Source: Duganella qianjiadongensis
GTDB lineage: Bacteria > Pseudomonadota > Gammaproteobacteria > Burkholderiales > Burkholderiaceae_D
NCBI RefSeq assembly: GCF_009857915.1
Contig: NZ_WWCM01000013.1
Span: 1 to 64,000 of the forward strand
Length of the DNA: 64,000 nucleotides
Reading direction: 5' to 3'
Shown here: positions 16,838 through 26,600 of the stretch, piece by piece
Numbering within the stretch: the stretch's first letter is position 1
Layout: the number at the start of each line of letters is the position of its first letter
Notes under the pieces: model-generated
Database searches by the model: none
Told to the model about the DNA's origin: nothing
The model's input: the letters and a program-made list of their open reading frames with translations, nothing else
Position numbers and translations under genes: made by a program

Positions 16838-19134
16838 TGCAAGCACAACTGGCCCAGCGCAACAGCGCTCAAGACAGCGGTAACCTCAGCAATGCTGACC
16901 CTCAGTTGCAGCCACTGGTGGCACTGCACGATCCCGACGATGCCCCTGCCACCCCGCGCGCGGCGATGGAAATGAAGGCCATACAGGAAGCCATCGCCCG
17001 CGTCGAAGCGGACGCCAAAGCTGCCTGTGCTGCCGAAAGCCGCGCCCACGCCGAAGCCCGCGCCCGCGCACTGGCGGAAGACCGTGCCGCCATGGACGCT
17101 GCGGCGGCGGCGGTCGCACTGCAAAATGCCCAGGCCTCCGAAGAAGCGATTAGCGCCAACCGCGAGCGGCTGGAATCGCTGCGCGCTGCCGCCCAGGCCA
17201 GCGTGGCCCGGCTGGAAGCGGTCAAACAGGAAACCGCCGAACTGCGTGCCCGGGTGGAAGCCGATACCCAGATCCGTCTGGCCGCCGAACAGCGCGCCCG
17301 CGCCGAACAGGAAAGCCGCCAGCGCGCCCACGAACAGCTGGCCGCCGAAGCGGAACTGGCCGAGCAGGTGCAACGCGCCGCCTCCGAACTGGAAGCCCAG
17401 ACCGAGCAAGCCCGCATGCAGGCCGCCGAACGTGTCGCCGCCGTGGAAGCGGCCAAGGAAGAAGTCGTGGGCATCGCCAGTGCCGATGCCCGCGTGGCCA
17501 CGCTGGCGCGCGAACGCGAGCGTCATGCCCATGCTGCGCGCCAGACCGCACAGATGCTGGCGCAGGCCGAAGCGGAAGCGCTGGAGCTGACCGTCAAACG
17601 TGAACGTGCCGACCAGATCGCACTGGAAGCTGCGCTCAACCGTGCTGCCGCCGAAGTGCGCGCACTGGAAGAAGCCCGCGCGCTGGCCCATCTGGAACAG
17701 GAGCGCGAGCAGATCGCTCTGGCCAAGGCCGAATCCGACCGCAGCGCGGCCCAGTCGCTGCACCTGCGTCTGCAGACCGAAAAAGAAATCCGCGATGCTG
17801 CCATCCACCGCGAACGGCTGGAAATGGTGGCTGCCGCCAGCGCCCAGGCCCGCCGCGAAGCCGATGGCAAAATCATCGCCGCCACCGAAGCCCGTATCGA
17901 AGCCGACAGCCAGCTGCGTGCCGTGGCGCTGTCGCGCGTGCAGGCCGAACAGGAAGCCGAACTGGCCACGCTGGCCAAAGTGGAAGCCGAAAACCAGTTG
18001 ACCGAGCAGGCGCGCCAGCGCGAAATCGCCGATGCCGCCGCCGCCGATGCCGCCCGCAGCGAACGCGAAGCCCAGCAGCAAGCCACCGAGCTGGCGCAGC
18101 AGCAGGCTGCGCTGACGGCCGAAGCTGCACAACTGGTGATCAGCCAGAACGCTGCTGCCGCACAGGAAGTGGCGACGCTGGCCGAGCAGGTGGAAGCCCA
18201 GCGCGTAGCCGATGCGCTGGCACGGGAAAAAGCCGAACATGCTGCTGCGCTGCTGGCTGCCGAACAGTCCCGCGCCGAAGCCGAACAGCAGGCCATCACC
18301 GCGCTGAAAGAAAAACTGGCACTGGAAGAGCAGGCCCGCAACGCCGCCCTGATCCGCACCGAAGCCGAGCGTGCCCAGGCGGAAGCGCTGGCGCAGAGCC
18401 AGGCGGCTGACCAGCGTCTGGCCGCCGCCGCCGAACAGGAAGCCGAAGCGCTGCGCGTGCTGGCCGAGCAGACCGCACTGGAAGCTGCACAGAAAGAAGT
18501 GGTCGCGCAGGCCCAGGCAGCGCAGGCCCGTCTGGCGCTGGAACTGGGCGAAGTCACGGCAGAACGCGCCCGCGTCGAGCAGGAAAAGGAAGTGGCAGCT
18601 GCCGCGCAGCTGCAGGCCGAAAAAGAATTTGTCGAAGCCGAGCGCAAATCGCTGGCGCTGATCGACCAGAAACTGACCCAGCAGCGTCTGGCCACGGCAG
18701 CAGAAAACCGTGCGTCGGAAGCTATCGCTGGCCGTCTGGAAGCAGAAAAAGCTGCCGTGCACGATGCCCGTCTGGCAGCGCAAGCCCAGCAGGCTGCCGA
18801 GCAGGCCATGGCGGACAAGACCGCCGCCCAGCACGCGCTGGTGGAAGCGGCCATGGCGCACGCCGCCATGCAGCGCAAAGTGGCCGATACCACGGCTGCC
18901 ATGACGGCCGCCAAGATCAAGCAGCTGGAACTGGAAACCCGCCGCCACGCCGCTGCCCAGAAAGCGCTGGCAGCCGTGCAGGCCAAAGTGGCCGAAGCAG
19001 AACGGCTGTGCCAGAGTGTAGAAGACGGCTCCATCGTGGCTACTCTCGATGCCGCCCGTGCCCGCAAGGAAGCGGCCCGTCAGGGTGCCATGGCCGAAGG
19101 CAAACTGGTGAAAGCTGTGTGGCGCGCCCGCTAA
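16837..19134 (+). CDS. Giant Ala/Glu-rich coiled-coil protein
   Basis: 765 residues. After about 45 N-terminal residues the whole protein is a nearly unbroken alpha-helical heptad pattern rich in Ala, Glu, Gln and Arg, with many AEA, RAEAE and EQ units. No enzymatic motif, signal peptide or membrane segment is seen. Low-complexity proteins of this kind include bacterial filament-forming or scaffold coiled-coil proteins, but similarity by composition alone does not assign function. A long open frame on the opposite strand results from the skewed codon use and is not called a gene. It has its own terminator at 19176-19207. Confidence 0.8.
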   Translation: MQAQLAQRNSAQDSGNLSNADPQLQPLVALHDPDDAPATPRAAMEMKAIQEAIARVEADAKAACAAESRAHAEARARALAEDRAAMDAAAAAVALQNAQASEEAISANRERLESLRAAAQASVARLEAVKQETAELRARVEADTQIRLAAEQRARAEQESRQRAHEQLAAEAELAEQVQRAASELEAQTEQARMQAAERVAAVEAAKEEVVGIASADARVATLARERERHAHAARQTAQMLAQAEAEALELTVKRERADQIALEAALNRAAAEVRALEEARALAHLEQEREQIALAKAESDRSAAQSLHLRLQTEKEIRDAAIHRERLEMVAAASAQARREADGKIIAATEARIEADSQLRAVALSRVQAEQEAELATLAKVEAENQLTEQARQREIADAAAADAARSEREAQQQATELAQQQAALTAEAAQLVISQNAAAAQEVATLAEQVEAQRVADALAREKAEHAAALLAAEQSRAEAEQQAITALKEKLALEEQARNAALIRTEAERAQAEALAQSQAADQRLAAAAEQEAEALRVLAEQTALEAAQKEVVAQAQAAQARLALELGEVTAERARVEQEKEVAAAAQLQAEKEFVEAERKSLALIDQKLTQQRLATAAENRASEAIAGRLEAEKAAVHDARLAAQAQQAAEQAMADKTAAQHALVEAAMAHAAMQRKVADTTAAMTAAKIKQLELETRRHAAAQKALAAVQAKVAEAERLCQSVEDGSIVATLDAARARKEAARQGAMAEGKLVKAVWRAR

Positions 19135-19175
19135 GCGGTTTTACCCGCCGGCCCTAGCGCTGGCAACGCAGATCG

Positions 19176-19207
19176 ACGACCACGCTTCGCTGTGGTCGTT
19201 TGTTTTT
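19176..19207 (+). terminator. Terminator of the coiled-coil gene
   Basis: ACGACCAC and GTGGTCGT form an 8-bp stem around GCTTCGCT, followed by TTGTTTTTG. Confidence 0.85.
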
Positions 19208-19219
19208 GTGGGGCGAAAA

Positions 19220-20176
19220 TCAGTAGGTGTAGCCCAGACCCAGCATCAGCAGGTCGGCGTCGCGGTGGTAGTCGGTCACCACGCGATTGAGGCTGAGGGT
19301 GCCCACCACCCGTTTGCTGAAGTGGTAGCGCGTGGCCAGCGAGGCCAGTCCGGCCTTGTGCGAACGGGCGCCCGGCACATCGTGCACGTCGATGGCCAGA
19401 TATGGCCCGACACCCATGCCCAGTTCGAGGTGGGTGGTAAGCGAACGGATCAGCCAGAGCTGGCTGGCCAGTCCGGTGCGGTGCGTGGCGGGCGAGCTGC
19501 CTTCGTAGAGATAGTTGACGGTCCAGTCGACGTAGCGGCCTACGGCGCGGCGGTATTCCAGACTGTAGGCGTGGGCCCGCTCCGATTCGAAACTGTTGAC
19601 GATGCTCTGTCCCGACAGCAGGGTCAGGGTATCGTCGGTGGAAGGGCCATCGAGGTGCAGCTTGTCGCCGCGCACGCTGTCGAAGCGGTAGCCCACGCCC
19701 AGCATCAGCGAAGTGGTGGGATCTTTGGCGCCCTGCGGAATCACCCGGTTCAGCTGTACCTGGGTGTACCAGCGTTCGGGATGGTGCCACAGCGCCTGCA
19801 CGCTGTAGATAGGCGCCCAGCCGTGGTCGTTGATGTAGGGGCCGCTGCTCGCATCATGCGGACGCGACGTATCAAAGAAGTAGTACTGGCCGGCGCCCAC
19901 CGCCCATGACAGGCCATTCTGGCCTACCGGCGTACGCAGCCAGATCTGGCCGGAAATGCCATCGCGATGGTGGTTGCGCGGATGGCCTTCGTTCAGATAG
20001 CCCAGGCTCAGGGCCAGATAGTCGCCCACCGGGTGCATGTAGTTGAGCCCCACGGCAAAGCTGTGCTGCTGCGTGCCGCTGACCCACAGGCCGCCTGTCT
20101 GCGCAGTCAGATCCTGCGCTTGCACAGCGCAAGTGGCCAGCGCGAGGGCGGCAGCGAGGGGGCACAGTCGGTTCAT
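19220..20176 (-). CDS. Putative outer-membrane beta-barrel protein
   Basis: 318 residues. A signal peptide (MNRLCPLAAALALATCAVQAQ, cut after AQA) is followed by alternating amphipathic strands with many Gly, Tyr and Trp residues, ending in LLMLGLGYTY with a C-terminal aromatic residue as in barrels inserted by the Bam machine. No specific porin family is recognised. The start follows the stop of the upstream small membrane-protein gene by two bases, so the two are cotranslated. Confidence 0.7.
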   Translation of the reverse strand: MNRLCPLAAALALATCAVQAQDLTAQTGGLWVSGTQQHSFAVGLNYMHPVGDYLALSLGYLNEGHPRNHHRDGISGQIWLRTPVGQNGLSWAVGAGQYYFFDTSRPHDASSGPYINDHGWAPIYSVQALWHHPERWYTQVQLNRVIPQGAKDPTTSLMLGVGYRFDSVRGDKLHLDGPSTDDTLTLLSGQSIVNSFESERAHAYSLEYRRAVGRYVDWTVNYLYEGSSPATHRTGLASQLWLIRSLTTHLELGMGVGPYLAIDVHDVPGARSHKAGLASLATRYHFSKRVVGTLSLNRVVTDYHRDADLLMLGLGYTY

Positions 20177-20178
20177 GA

Positions 20179-20556
20179 TTAGGGTGTGCTCTGGAGCTGG
20201 ACTTTGGTGATGTAGTACTCGGTTTCGCCGAAGCACTGGGTCGGTATGCCTTTGTGCTGGGCGTAGGTGAGCAGCACGCGTTTGCCGGTGGCGGCCATCA
20301 GCTGCTGCGCCACCATTTCATCGCGCACGCTGAACTCGAACTTTTCCGGAATCGCGCCCGGCATCGAAGTCAGCAGCATTTCGCCTTCCCAGGTTTTGCA
20401 CACCCAGCCGCGACTGGAGAACTTCTGCAGATAGCCGGCCCGTTCGCCGTCCGAGTAGGACAGGTGCAGCATGACCCATACATAGGCCGCGAACAGCAGC
20501 ACGGCAGCGACCAGCAGGCCGGAGAAATACAGGGTGACACGTTTGGCTATCGTCAT
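20179..20556 (-). CDS. Small inner-membrane-anchored protein of unknown function
   Basis: 125 residues. One N-terminal membrane helix (about 8-32, LYFSGLLVAAVLLFAAYVWVML) precedes a periplasmic domain with SRGWVCKTWEGEMLL and a second cysteine in GIPTQCFGETEYY, which may form a disulfide. Similar short proteins are common in betaproteobacteria and are sometimes mislabelled as 6-phosphogluconate dehydrogenase; nothing here supports that. Operon with the barrel gene downstream. Confidence 0.75.
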   Translation of the reverse strand: MTIAKRVTLYFSGLLVAAVLLFAAYVWVMLHLSYSDGERAGYLQKFSSRGWVCKTWEGEMLLTSMPGAIPEKFEFSVRDEMVAQQLMAATGKRVLLTYAQHKGIPTQCFGETEYYITKVQLQSTP

Positions 20557-20592
20557 ATCAGTTTTGATCTATCTGCAATATTTAAAATTCTA

Positions 20593-21651
20593 TCATGCGC
20601 CCAGACGCTGCTTATAGCGCACTGACGACCACAGCGAGACAGCAATAAAGGCCACGCCCGACAGGCCGGTGAACCATTCGGGGATGTGGTATTCCACGCT
20701 GGCCAGCATGATCAGGGCCAGTATGCCGATGGCGTAATGGGCGCCGTGTTCGAGGAACACATACTCGTCCAGCGTGCCTCTGTGGACCAGAAAGACGGTG
20801 AGCGAACGTACGAACATGGCGCCTATGGCCAGCCCCAGCATGATGATGACGACATCGCTGGTGATGGCGAAGGCGCCGATCACGCCGTCAAAACTGAACG
20901 AAGCATCGAGCACCTCCAGATACAGAAAGCCGCCCAGACTGCCGCGCGCCATGCTGGCTGCCACGTTGCCCACGCCCGCTTCGGTGATGTCGTCGTCTTC
21001 GTCCGGCTCGGCCTCTTCCAGCAGGCCGCTGATCCAGCCCACGGCCAGATACACCAGCACGCCCAGTACGCCAGCCGCCAGTACCGTGTATTTTTCAGCG
21101 TCGGGCACCAGACTGACGCAGGCAAAGACGGCGGCCAGGGTCAGCAGCACGGCCAGCGCTTCGGTGCCGTGCTGGCCCAGTTTCTCTTCTGCCCAGCCCA
21201 GCCAGTGCAGCTCTTTTTCTTCGTCGAACAGGAAATTGAGGAAGACCAGCAGCAGGAAGGCGCCCCCGAAGGCGGCCACCTGCGCATGGGCGCCGGTCAG
21301 GTAGCGCGCATATTCATCCGGCGTGGTGCTAGCCATATGCCACACATCGAGCAGGCCCAGCCCCGTGGCGAGCGCGACTATCAGCAGGGGAAACAGCAGG
21401 CGCATGCCGAATACGGCCACCAGTATGCCCGCGGTGAGGAAGAGTTTCTGCCAGAAGGCGTTCCAGTGGCGCAGCACGCCCGCATTCACCACCGCGTTGT
21501 CGAAGGAGAGCGAGACTTCCATCACGCCCAGCACGGCGGCGATCCAGACGGCTTGCAGCAGGCCGGCGCTGCCGCCGTGCTGATAACCCCAGTAGGCGGC
21601 CAGAGCCAGCAATATGGCAGTAAGGAAGAAAGAGAAACGGAAGGCTTGCAT
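20593..21651 (-). CDS. DUF475 (TerC-related) integral membrane protein
   Basis: 352 residues and about ten membrane helices. Acidic residues inside helices, as in MEVSLSFDNAVVNAGV and LEVLDASFSFDGVIGAF, are the hallmark duplicated motif of the TerC/DUF475 superfamily, whose better studied members export manganese or act in metal and tellurite resistance. An acidic loop (EEAEPDEDDDITEAG) lies between the halves. The start at 21651 is used because it begins the first membrane helix; the frame continues far upstream without character. Metal transport is inferred only from the family. Confidence 0.85.
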   Translation of the reverse strand: MQAFRFSFFLTAILLALAAYWGYQHGGSAGLLQAVWIAAVLGVMEVSLSFDNAVVNAGVLRHWNAFWQKLFLTAGILVAVFGMRLLFPLLIVALATGLGLLDVWHMASTTPDEYARYLTGAHAQVAAFGGAFLLLVFLNFLFDEEKELHWLGWAEEKLGQHGTEALAVLLTLAAVFACVSLVPDAEKYTVLAAGVLGVLVYLAVGWISGLLEEAEPDEDDDITEAGVGNVAASMARGSLGGFLYLEVLDASFSFDGVIGAFAITSDVVIIMLGLAIGAMFVRSLTVFLVHRGTLDEYVFLEHGAHYAIGILALIMLASVEYHIPEWFTGLSGVAFIAVSLWSSVRYKQRLGA

Positions 21652-21771
21652 AGGCGGTCTGGTAGAAATGTTAAGTGTAACAACAGCTATATTACCTGCT
21701 TCCGGCGAGGGGAAGCCATCTGCGATAATGGCGGCAACTCTGTGCGACCAATTTAAAGCTAAGGAATTCTT

Positions 21772-22200
21772 ATGGATATCGCGTATCTGGTAACGCCGCT
21801 GCTGACGTGGGTGACGGTGGGGCCGATCAAATTTCTGATTAATAGTGCCAAAGCACGTCAGTGGGCCTTCAATCTGGTGGGCAATGGCGGTTTTCCCAGC
21901 AACCATAGCGCCGTTGTGTCGAGCATGGCCACCCTGATCGCCCTGCGCGAGGGGATAGGCCATCCGGCCTTCGGCGTGGCGGCCACCCTGTGCTTCATCG
22001 TGATTATCGATGCCAACAGCCTGCGCCAGCATGTGGGCAAGCAGGCCGCGGCCATCAACCGGCTGGCCGACGAGACGGGCTCCAAAGCCCATAGCTGGCT
22101 GCGCGAGCGCATGGGCCATACGCTGGTGGAAATTGCCGGCGGCCTGTGCACCGGCATCGCCATGGGCCATTTGATCCACGCCCTGTTCGGTCGCGGCTGA
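21772..22200 (+). CDS. Divergent PAP2 family membrane protein
   Basis: 142 residues with three to four membrane helices. GGFPSNHSAVVSSMATL is the phosphatase signature retained in the divergent PAP2 (DUF212) family, and IDANSLRQHVGKQA matches the second conserved block. Family relatives are acid-phosphatase/VanZ-like membrane proteins of uncertain substrate. Divergent from the DUF475 gene. Confidence 0.85.
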   Translation: MDIAYLVTPLLTWVTVGPIKFLINSAKARQWAFNLVGNGGFPSNHSAVVSSMATLIALREGIGHPAFGVAATLCFIVIIDANSLRQHVGKQAAAINRLADETGSKAHSWLRERMGHTLVEIAGGLCTGIAMGHLIHALFGRG

Positions 22201-22221
22201 TTTACCTTCCAGCCGGACAGC

Positions 22222-22246
22222 GAAGCGGACACAAACTGTCCGCTTC
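22222..22246. repeat. Hairpin after the PAP2-like gene
   Basis: GAAGCGGACA-CAAAC-TGTCCGCTTC is a perfect 10-bp stem 22 bases after the stop. It has no T tract, so it is at best a weak terminator or an mRNA-stabilising stem. Confidence 0.5.
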
Positions 22247-22446
22247 AGCCCCACTTGCTTGCAATCTGCTCGCGTCCGCACGTCCCCGCTTTTTGCAGTC
22301 CATCCTGTTATTTCGCAGTTCAGCCCCCGTTTTTCCCCTCCAGTCGCAGCTACGTTGACCATTTCCCAACACTAGCCGATACTCTGCGCCCTGTAGTCTG
22401 GCTAAATTATATTCAGCACCTCGGTGCCACTTTCCGGAGATCTTTT

Positions 22447-23655
22447 ATGTTGCGCAAATCTTTTATCGCTCTCGCCGTTGCATCAGCACTGGTGGCGTGC
22501 GGCAAATCCTCGCAAGAGCCAGAAAAAGCCAGCGCCAGTGCTTCTGCCAGCGCCACGGCCGGTAAAGATGGCAAAACCGATGGTAAAACCGCCGGCAAGG
22601 ACGGCAAGCAGGAGCCGCTGGTCACCCTGCAGATGGCGCCCGAGGATACCGTCACGGTGGAGTCGAATGCGCTCGCGTCGGGCCCGGTGATCACCGGTTC
22701 GATCGAGCCGGAACGCCGTGCCGACCTGCGCGCCGAAGTGAGTGCCGTGGTGGTACAGGTGCTGAAGGAAAACGGCGAAGCCGTGCGCAAGGGCGATGTG
22801 CTGGTGCGCCTCGATGAAACGTCTATCCGCGACAGCGTGAACTCGGCCGATGAAGCTACCCGTGCTGCCGAGCAGACGCTGGCCCAGGCCCAGCGCATGT
22901 TCGAGCGCCAGACCACGCTGCGCAGTTCGGGCATGGTTTCCACCCAGGCGCTGGAAGATGCCGAGATCCGCCGCAACAATGCCCAAAGCGATCTGGCCGC
23001 GGCCAAGTCGCGCAGCGTTTCGGCGCGCCAGCAGCTGACCCGCACGCTGGTGCGCGCACCGTTCGACGGCATCGTCAGCGACCGCAAGGTGTCGAACGGC
23101 GATACGGCGCAGATCGGCAAGGAACTGATCAAGGTGATCGATCCGCACAGCATGCGTTTCGAAGGCAAGGTTTCGGCCGACAAGATCGGCGTGGTGAAAG
23201 TGGGCCAGCCGGTGCTGTTCCGCGTCAACGGCTATCAGGGCCAGAGTTTTAACGGCAAGGTCAAGCGGGTCGATCCTGCTGCCAGTTCCGTCACCCGTCA
23301 GGTGGAAGTGCTGGTGGAATTTGCCGATGCCACCCAGCCCGGCGTGGCCGGTCTGTATGCGGAAGGCCGGGTCGAGTCGCAGATGGCGTCGGCGCTGATG
23401 ATACCGCCGTCGGCACTGGTGCAGACGGGCGACACAGCCTATGTCTGGCGCGTCAAGGGCGGCGTGCTGTCGAAAGTGAACCTGACGGTGGGGGCACGTG
23501 ATGAACGTAGCGGCCGCTGGCAGGTGCTCAGTGGTCTGAACAATGGCGATATGGTGGTGCGGGTGCCGGCCTCCGGCTTCAAGGAAGGCCAGAACGTCGA
23601 GCTGAGCACGCCGAAAGCCGTGGCTTCGGCTTCTTCCACCGTGGCAGAAAAATAA
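22447..23655 (+). CDS. RND efflux periplasmic adaptor lipoprotein
   Basis: 402 residues. A lipoprotein signal ends LAVASALVAC, so the protein should be anchored by Cys. A Ser/Ala/Lys/Gly-rich linker (about 20-55) follows, then the split lipoyl domain (GSIEPERRADLRAEVSAVV), a helical hairpin (about 120-200), LVRAPFDGIVSDRKV and the beta-barrel domain. This is the membrane-fusion subunit linking the inner-membrane pump to an outer-membrane channel. GGAGA sits six bases upstream of the ATG. It is 13 bp ahead of the pump gene. No outer-membrane factor is encoded nearby. Confidence 0.92.
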   Translation: MLRKSFIALAVASALVACGKSSQEPEKASASASASATAGKDGKTDGKTAGKDGKQEPLVTLQMAPEDTVTVESNALASGPVITGSIEPERRADLRAEVSAVVVQVLKENGEAVRKGDVLVRLDETSIRDSVNSADEATRAAEQTLAQAQRMFERQTTLRSSGMVSTQALEDAEIRRNNAQSDLAAAKSRSVSARQQLTRTLVRAPFDGIVSDRKVSNGDTAQIGKELIKVIDPHSMRFEGKVSADKIGVVKVGQPVLFRVNGYQGQSFNGKVKRVDPAASSVTRQVEVLVEFADATQPGVAGLYAEGRVESQMASALMIPPSALVQTGDTAYVWRVKGGVLSKVNLTVGARDERSGRWQVLSGLNNGDMVVRVPASGFKEGQNVELSTPKAVASASSTVAEK

Positions 23656-23668
23656 AGGATAGACAGCC

Positions 23669-26600
23669 ATGTTTTTATCGGATTTCAGTATTAAACGGCC
23701 CATTGCGACGATAGTGCTGATCGTCGCCATGATGTGCCTGGGCCTGATGGCGCTAAAAAAACTGCGCGTCAACCAGAACCCCGATGTGGAAGTGCCTTTC
23801 ATCGTGGTGAATATTCCGTATCCGGGCGCGTCGCCGGAAACGGTGGAACGCGAGATCGTCAACCGGCTGGAGAAGTCGCTACAGTCGATCACGGGCGTGA
23901 CGGAGATTAATAGTACGGCGTCGGAAAGCTCGGCCTCCATCTTCATCCGCTTCACCTTCTCGAAGAACCTGATCGAAGCGTCGGACGAGATCCGCAATGC
24001 GATTGCCGCCGTGCGCTACAAGCTGCCTACCGAGATGCGCGAGCCCATCCTGCAGCGGATCGATCCATCGGCCCAGCCGGTGATGCAGCTGGCGCTGTCG
24101 TCCAAGACCCAGAGCCATGCGGTGATTTCGCGTCTGGCCGAGGATAAGCTGGCCGACCGTTTCCGCGCCATCGATGGCGTGGCTTCGGTGAATATCGACG
24201 GTGCCCTGCGGCGCGAGCTGAGCGTGCTGCTGAAAGCGGAAAAGCTGCGCGAATACAATGTGTCGGTAGGCGATGTGGTGAATGCCCTGCGCAACCAGAA
24301 TACCAATGCGCCAGTCGGCAAGGTGCGCGGCGAACTGGGCGAACAGTCGATCCGTCTGGTGGGCCGTATCGAGCGTCCGGAAGAATTCCAGCAGGTGGTG
24401 GTCAAGCGCAATAACGGCGAGCTGGTACGTCTGTCGCAAGTGGCCACCATCGAAGATGGCTTTGCCGAAGTCAACAGCCTGAGCGTACGTTCGGGCAAGC
24501 CGAACGTGGGGATTTCTGTCACCCGTTCGCGTGATGCATCGACCGTTACCGTGGCCAAGAAAGTACGCGATCTGGCGGCCGAAATGCGCAAGGAACTGCC
24601 GGAAGGCACCGTGCTGGAAGTGACGGAAGACGATGGCGAAAATGCCGAGAGCAGCCTGAACAACGTGATCGAATCGCTGGTGTTCGGTGCCGGCCTGACC
24701 ATTTTCGTGGTGTATGCCTTCCTGAACTCGTGGCGTTCGACGCTGATTACGGCGCTCAGCCTGCCGACCTCGGTACTGGCGGCCTTCATCGGCGTGTGGC
24801 TGTGCGGCTTCACGCTGAACTTCATGACGCTGCTGGGCTTGTCGCTGGCGATCGGCGTGCTGATCGATGATGCCATCGTGGTGCGGGAAAACATCGTGCG
24901 CCATATGCAGCTGGGGGCCGACCGTCGCACGGCAGCGCTGAAAGGCACGGCAGAAATCGGTATGGCGGTAGCCGCTACCACCTTCTCCATCATGGCCGTG
25001 TTCATACCCGTGGCCTTCATGCCCGGTATCACGGGCGAATGGTTCCGTCCGTTCGCGCTGACGGTGACCTGCTCGGTGGCCGTATCGCTGCTGATCTCGT
25101 TCACGCTCGACCCTATGCTGTCGGCCTTCTGGGGCGATCCGCCCGATCACCACACGGCGCCGCGCAAAGGTTTCGAGAAAGTGCTGGCCCGTTTCAACCA
25201 CTGGTTCGACCATCAGGCCGACCGCTACGGTAACGTGATTGCCTGGGCGCTGCACCACCGCCGTTCGATGGCCGCTATCGCCGTCGTCACCTTTGTCGCG
25301 GCCATCGGCCTGCAGGCCAAATTCGGCGGCGCCAGCTTTGTGCCATCGTCGGACTGGGGCACGATCGCCATCGACGTGCGGACGCCGTCGTCGAGCTCGC
25401 TGGAGTATTCGCGCCTGAAGCTGGAAAAAGCGGCCGTGATTGCCCGCAGCATCAAGGAAACCAAGGAAACCAATAGCTATGTGAACCTGAGCGGCGGCCG
25501 TATCTACGTCGACATCGGCAAGAAAACCGAGCGCAAGCGTGGTGCCATCGAGGTGGCCAAGGAGCTGCGCGAGAAGCTGGCCGGTCTGGTGGGCGCCGAG
25601 TACACCGTGCTCGACGACCTCAGCAACGGTGCCCGCAAACCCGTGCAGATCGAATTCACCGGCGCCGATTCGCGCAAGCTGATGGAGATCACCAACATCT
25701 TCATGGACCGGCTGCGTAAAGTGCCCGGTGCAGTGGATGTGGGCCTGTCCGAACAGGATCCGAAAGATGAACTGCAGATCGAACTGAACCGCGGTCTGGC
25801 CAACTCCATGGGCATTGCTGCCGGTGATGCGGCGCAGGCACTGCGGGTGGCGTTTGCCGGTATCGAAGTGGGCGACTGGGTGGACCCGACGGGCGAATCG
25901 CGCGATGTGGCCGTACGTCTGGCGCCGGAAGACCGCACCAGCTCGGAAAACATCGAGCGCCTGCCGATCGCCGTCTCCGGTACCAACCAGATGGTGCCGC
26001 TGGACCAGATCGCCCGCGTCACCATGGGCAAAGGCCCTTCGACCATCAAGCACAAGGATGGCAAGCGGGTGATTTCCGTCAGCGCCAACGTGCAGGGCCG
26101 CTCGCCCGGCGAAGTGACGGCGGATGCCATGAAACTGGTCAAGGATATCGACTTCCCGCCCGGCTATGGTCTGGCACTGGGCGGCGCCGGCAAGGACATG
26201 AACGAAGTGTTCGGTGCCATGGCGATTGCCCTGGTGGCCGGTGTGGGCCTGATGTATCTGATTCTGGTGATGCAGTTCGGCTCGTTCACGGCGCCGCTGG
26301 CGGTGATGCTGTCGCTGCCCCTGTCGCTGATCGGTGTGGTGCTGGGCCTGCTGGCGACCAGTAGCACGATTAACCTGATGAGTCTGATCGGGGTGATCAT
26401 GCTGATGGGGCTGGTGGCGAAGAATGCGATTCTGCTGCTGGACGCAGCGCGCAAACGCGAGGAAGAGGGCTTTGGCCGCGAAGATTCGCTGATGTACGCG
26501 GGCCGTATGCGTCTGCGGCCGATTCTGATGACCACCTTCGCGCTGATCGCCGGTATGTTCCCGGTGGCGCTGGGGCTGGGCGAGGGCGGCGAGTTCTACC

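Noticed and set aside
16822..18948. 708-codon open frame on the minus strand
   Set aside because: It is the antisense of the coiled-coil gene; its Phe/Gly/Gln-rich product mirrors the biased codons and it has no ribosome binding site.
21858..22362. Upstream extension of the DUF475 frame across the divergent gene
   Set aside because: It is antisense to the PAP2-like gene; membrane helix one begins at the ATG at 21651.
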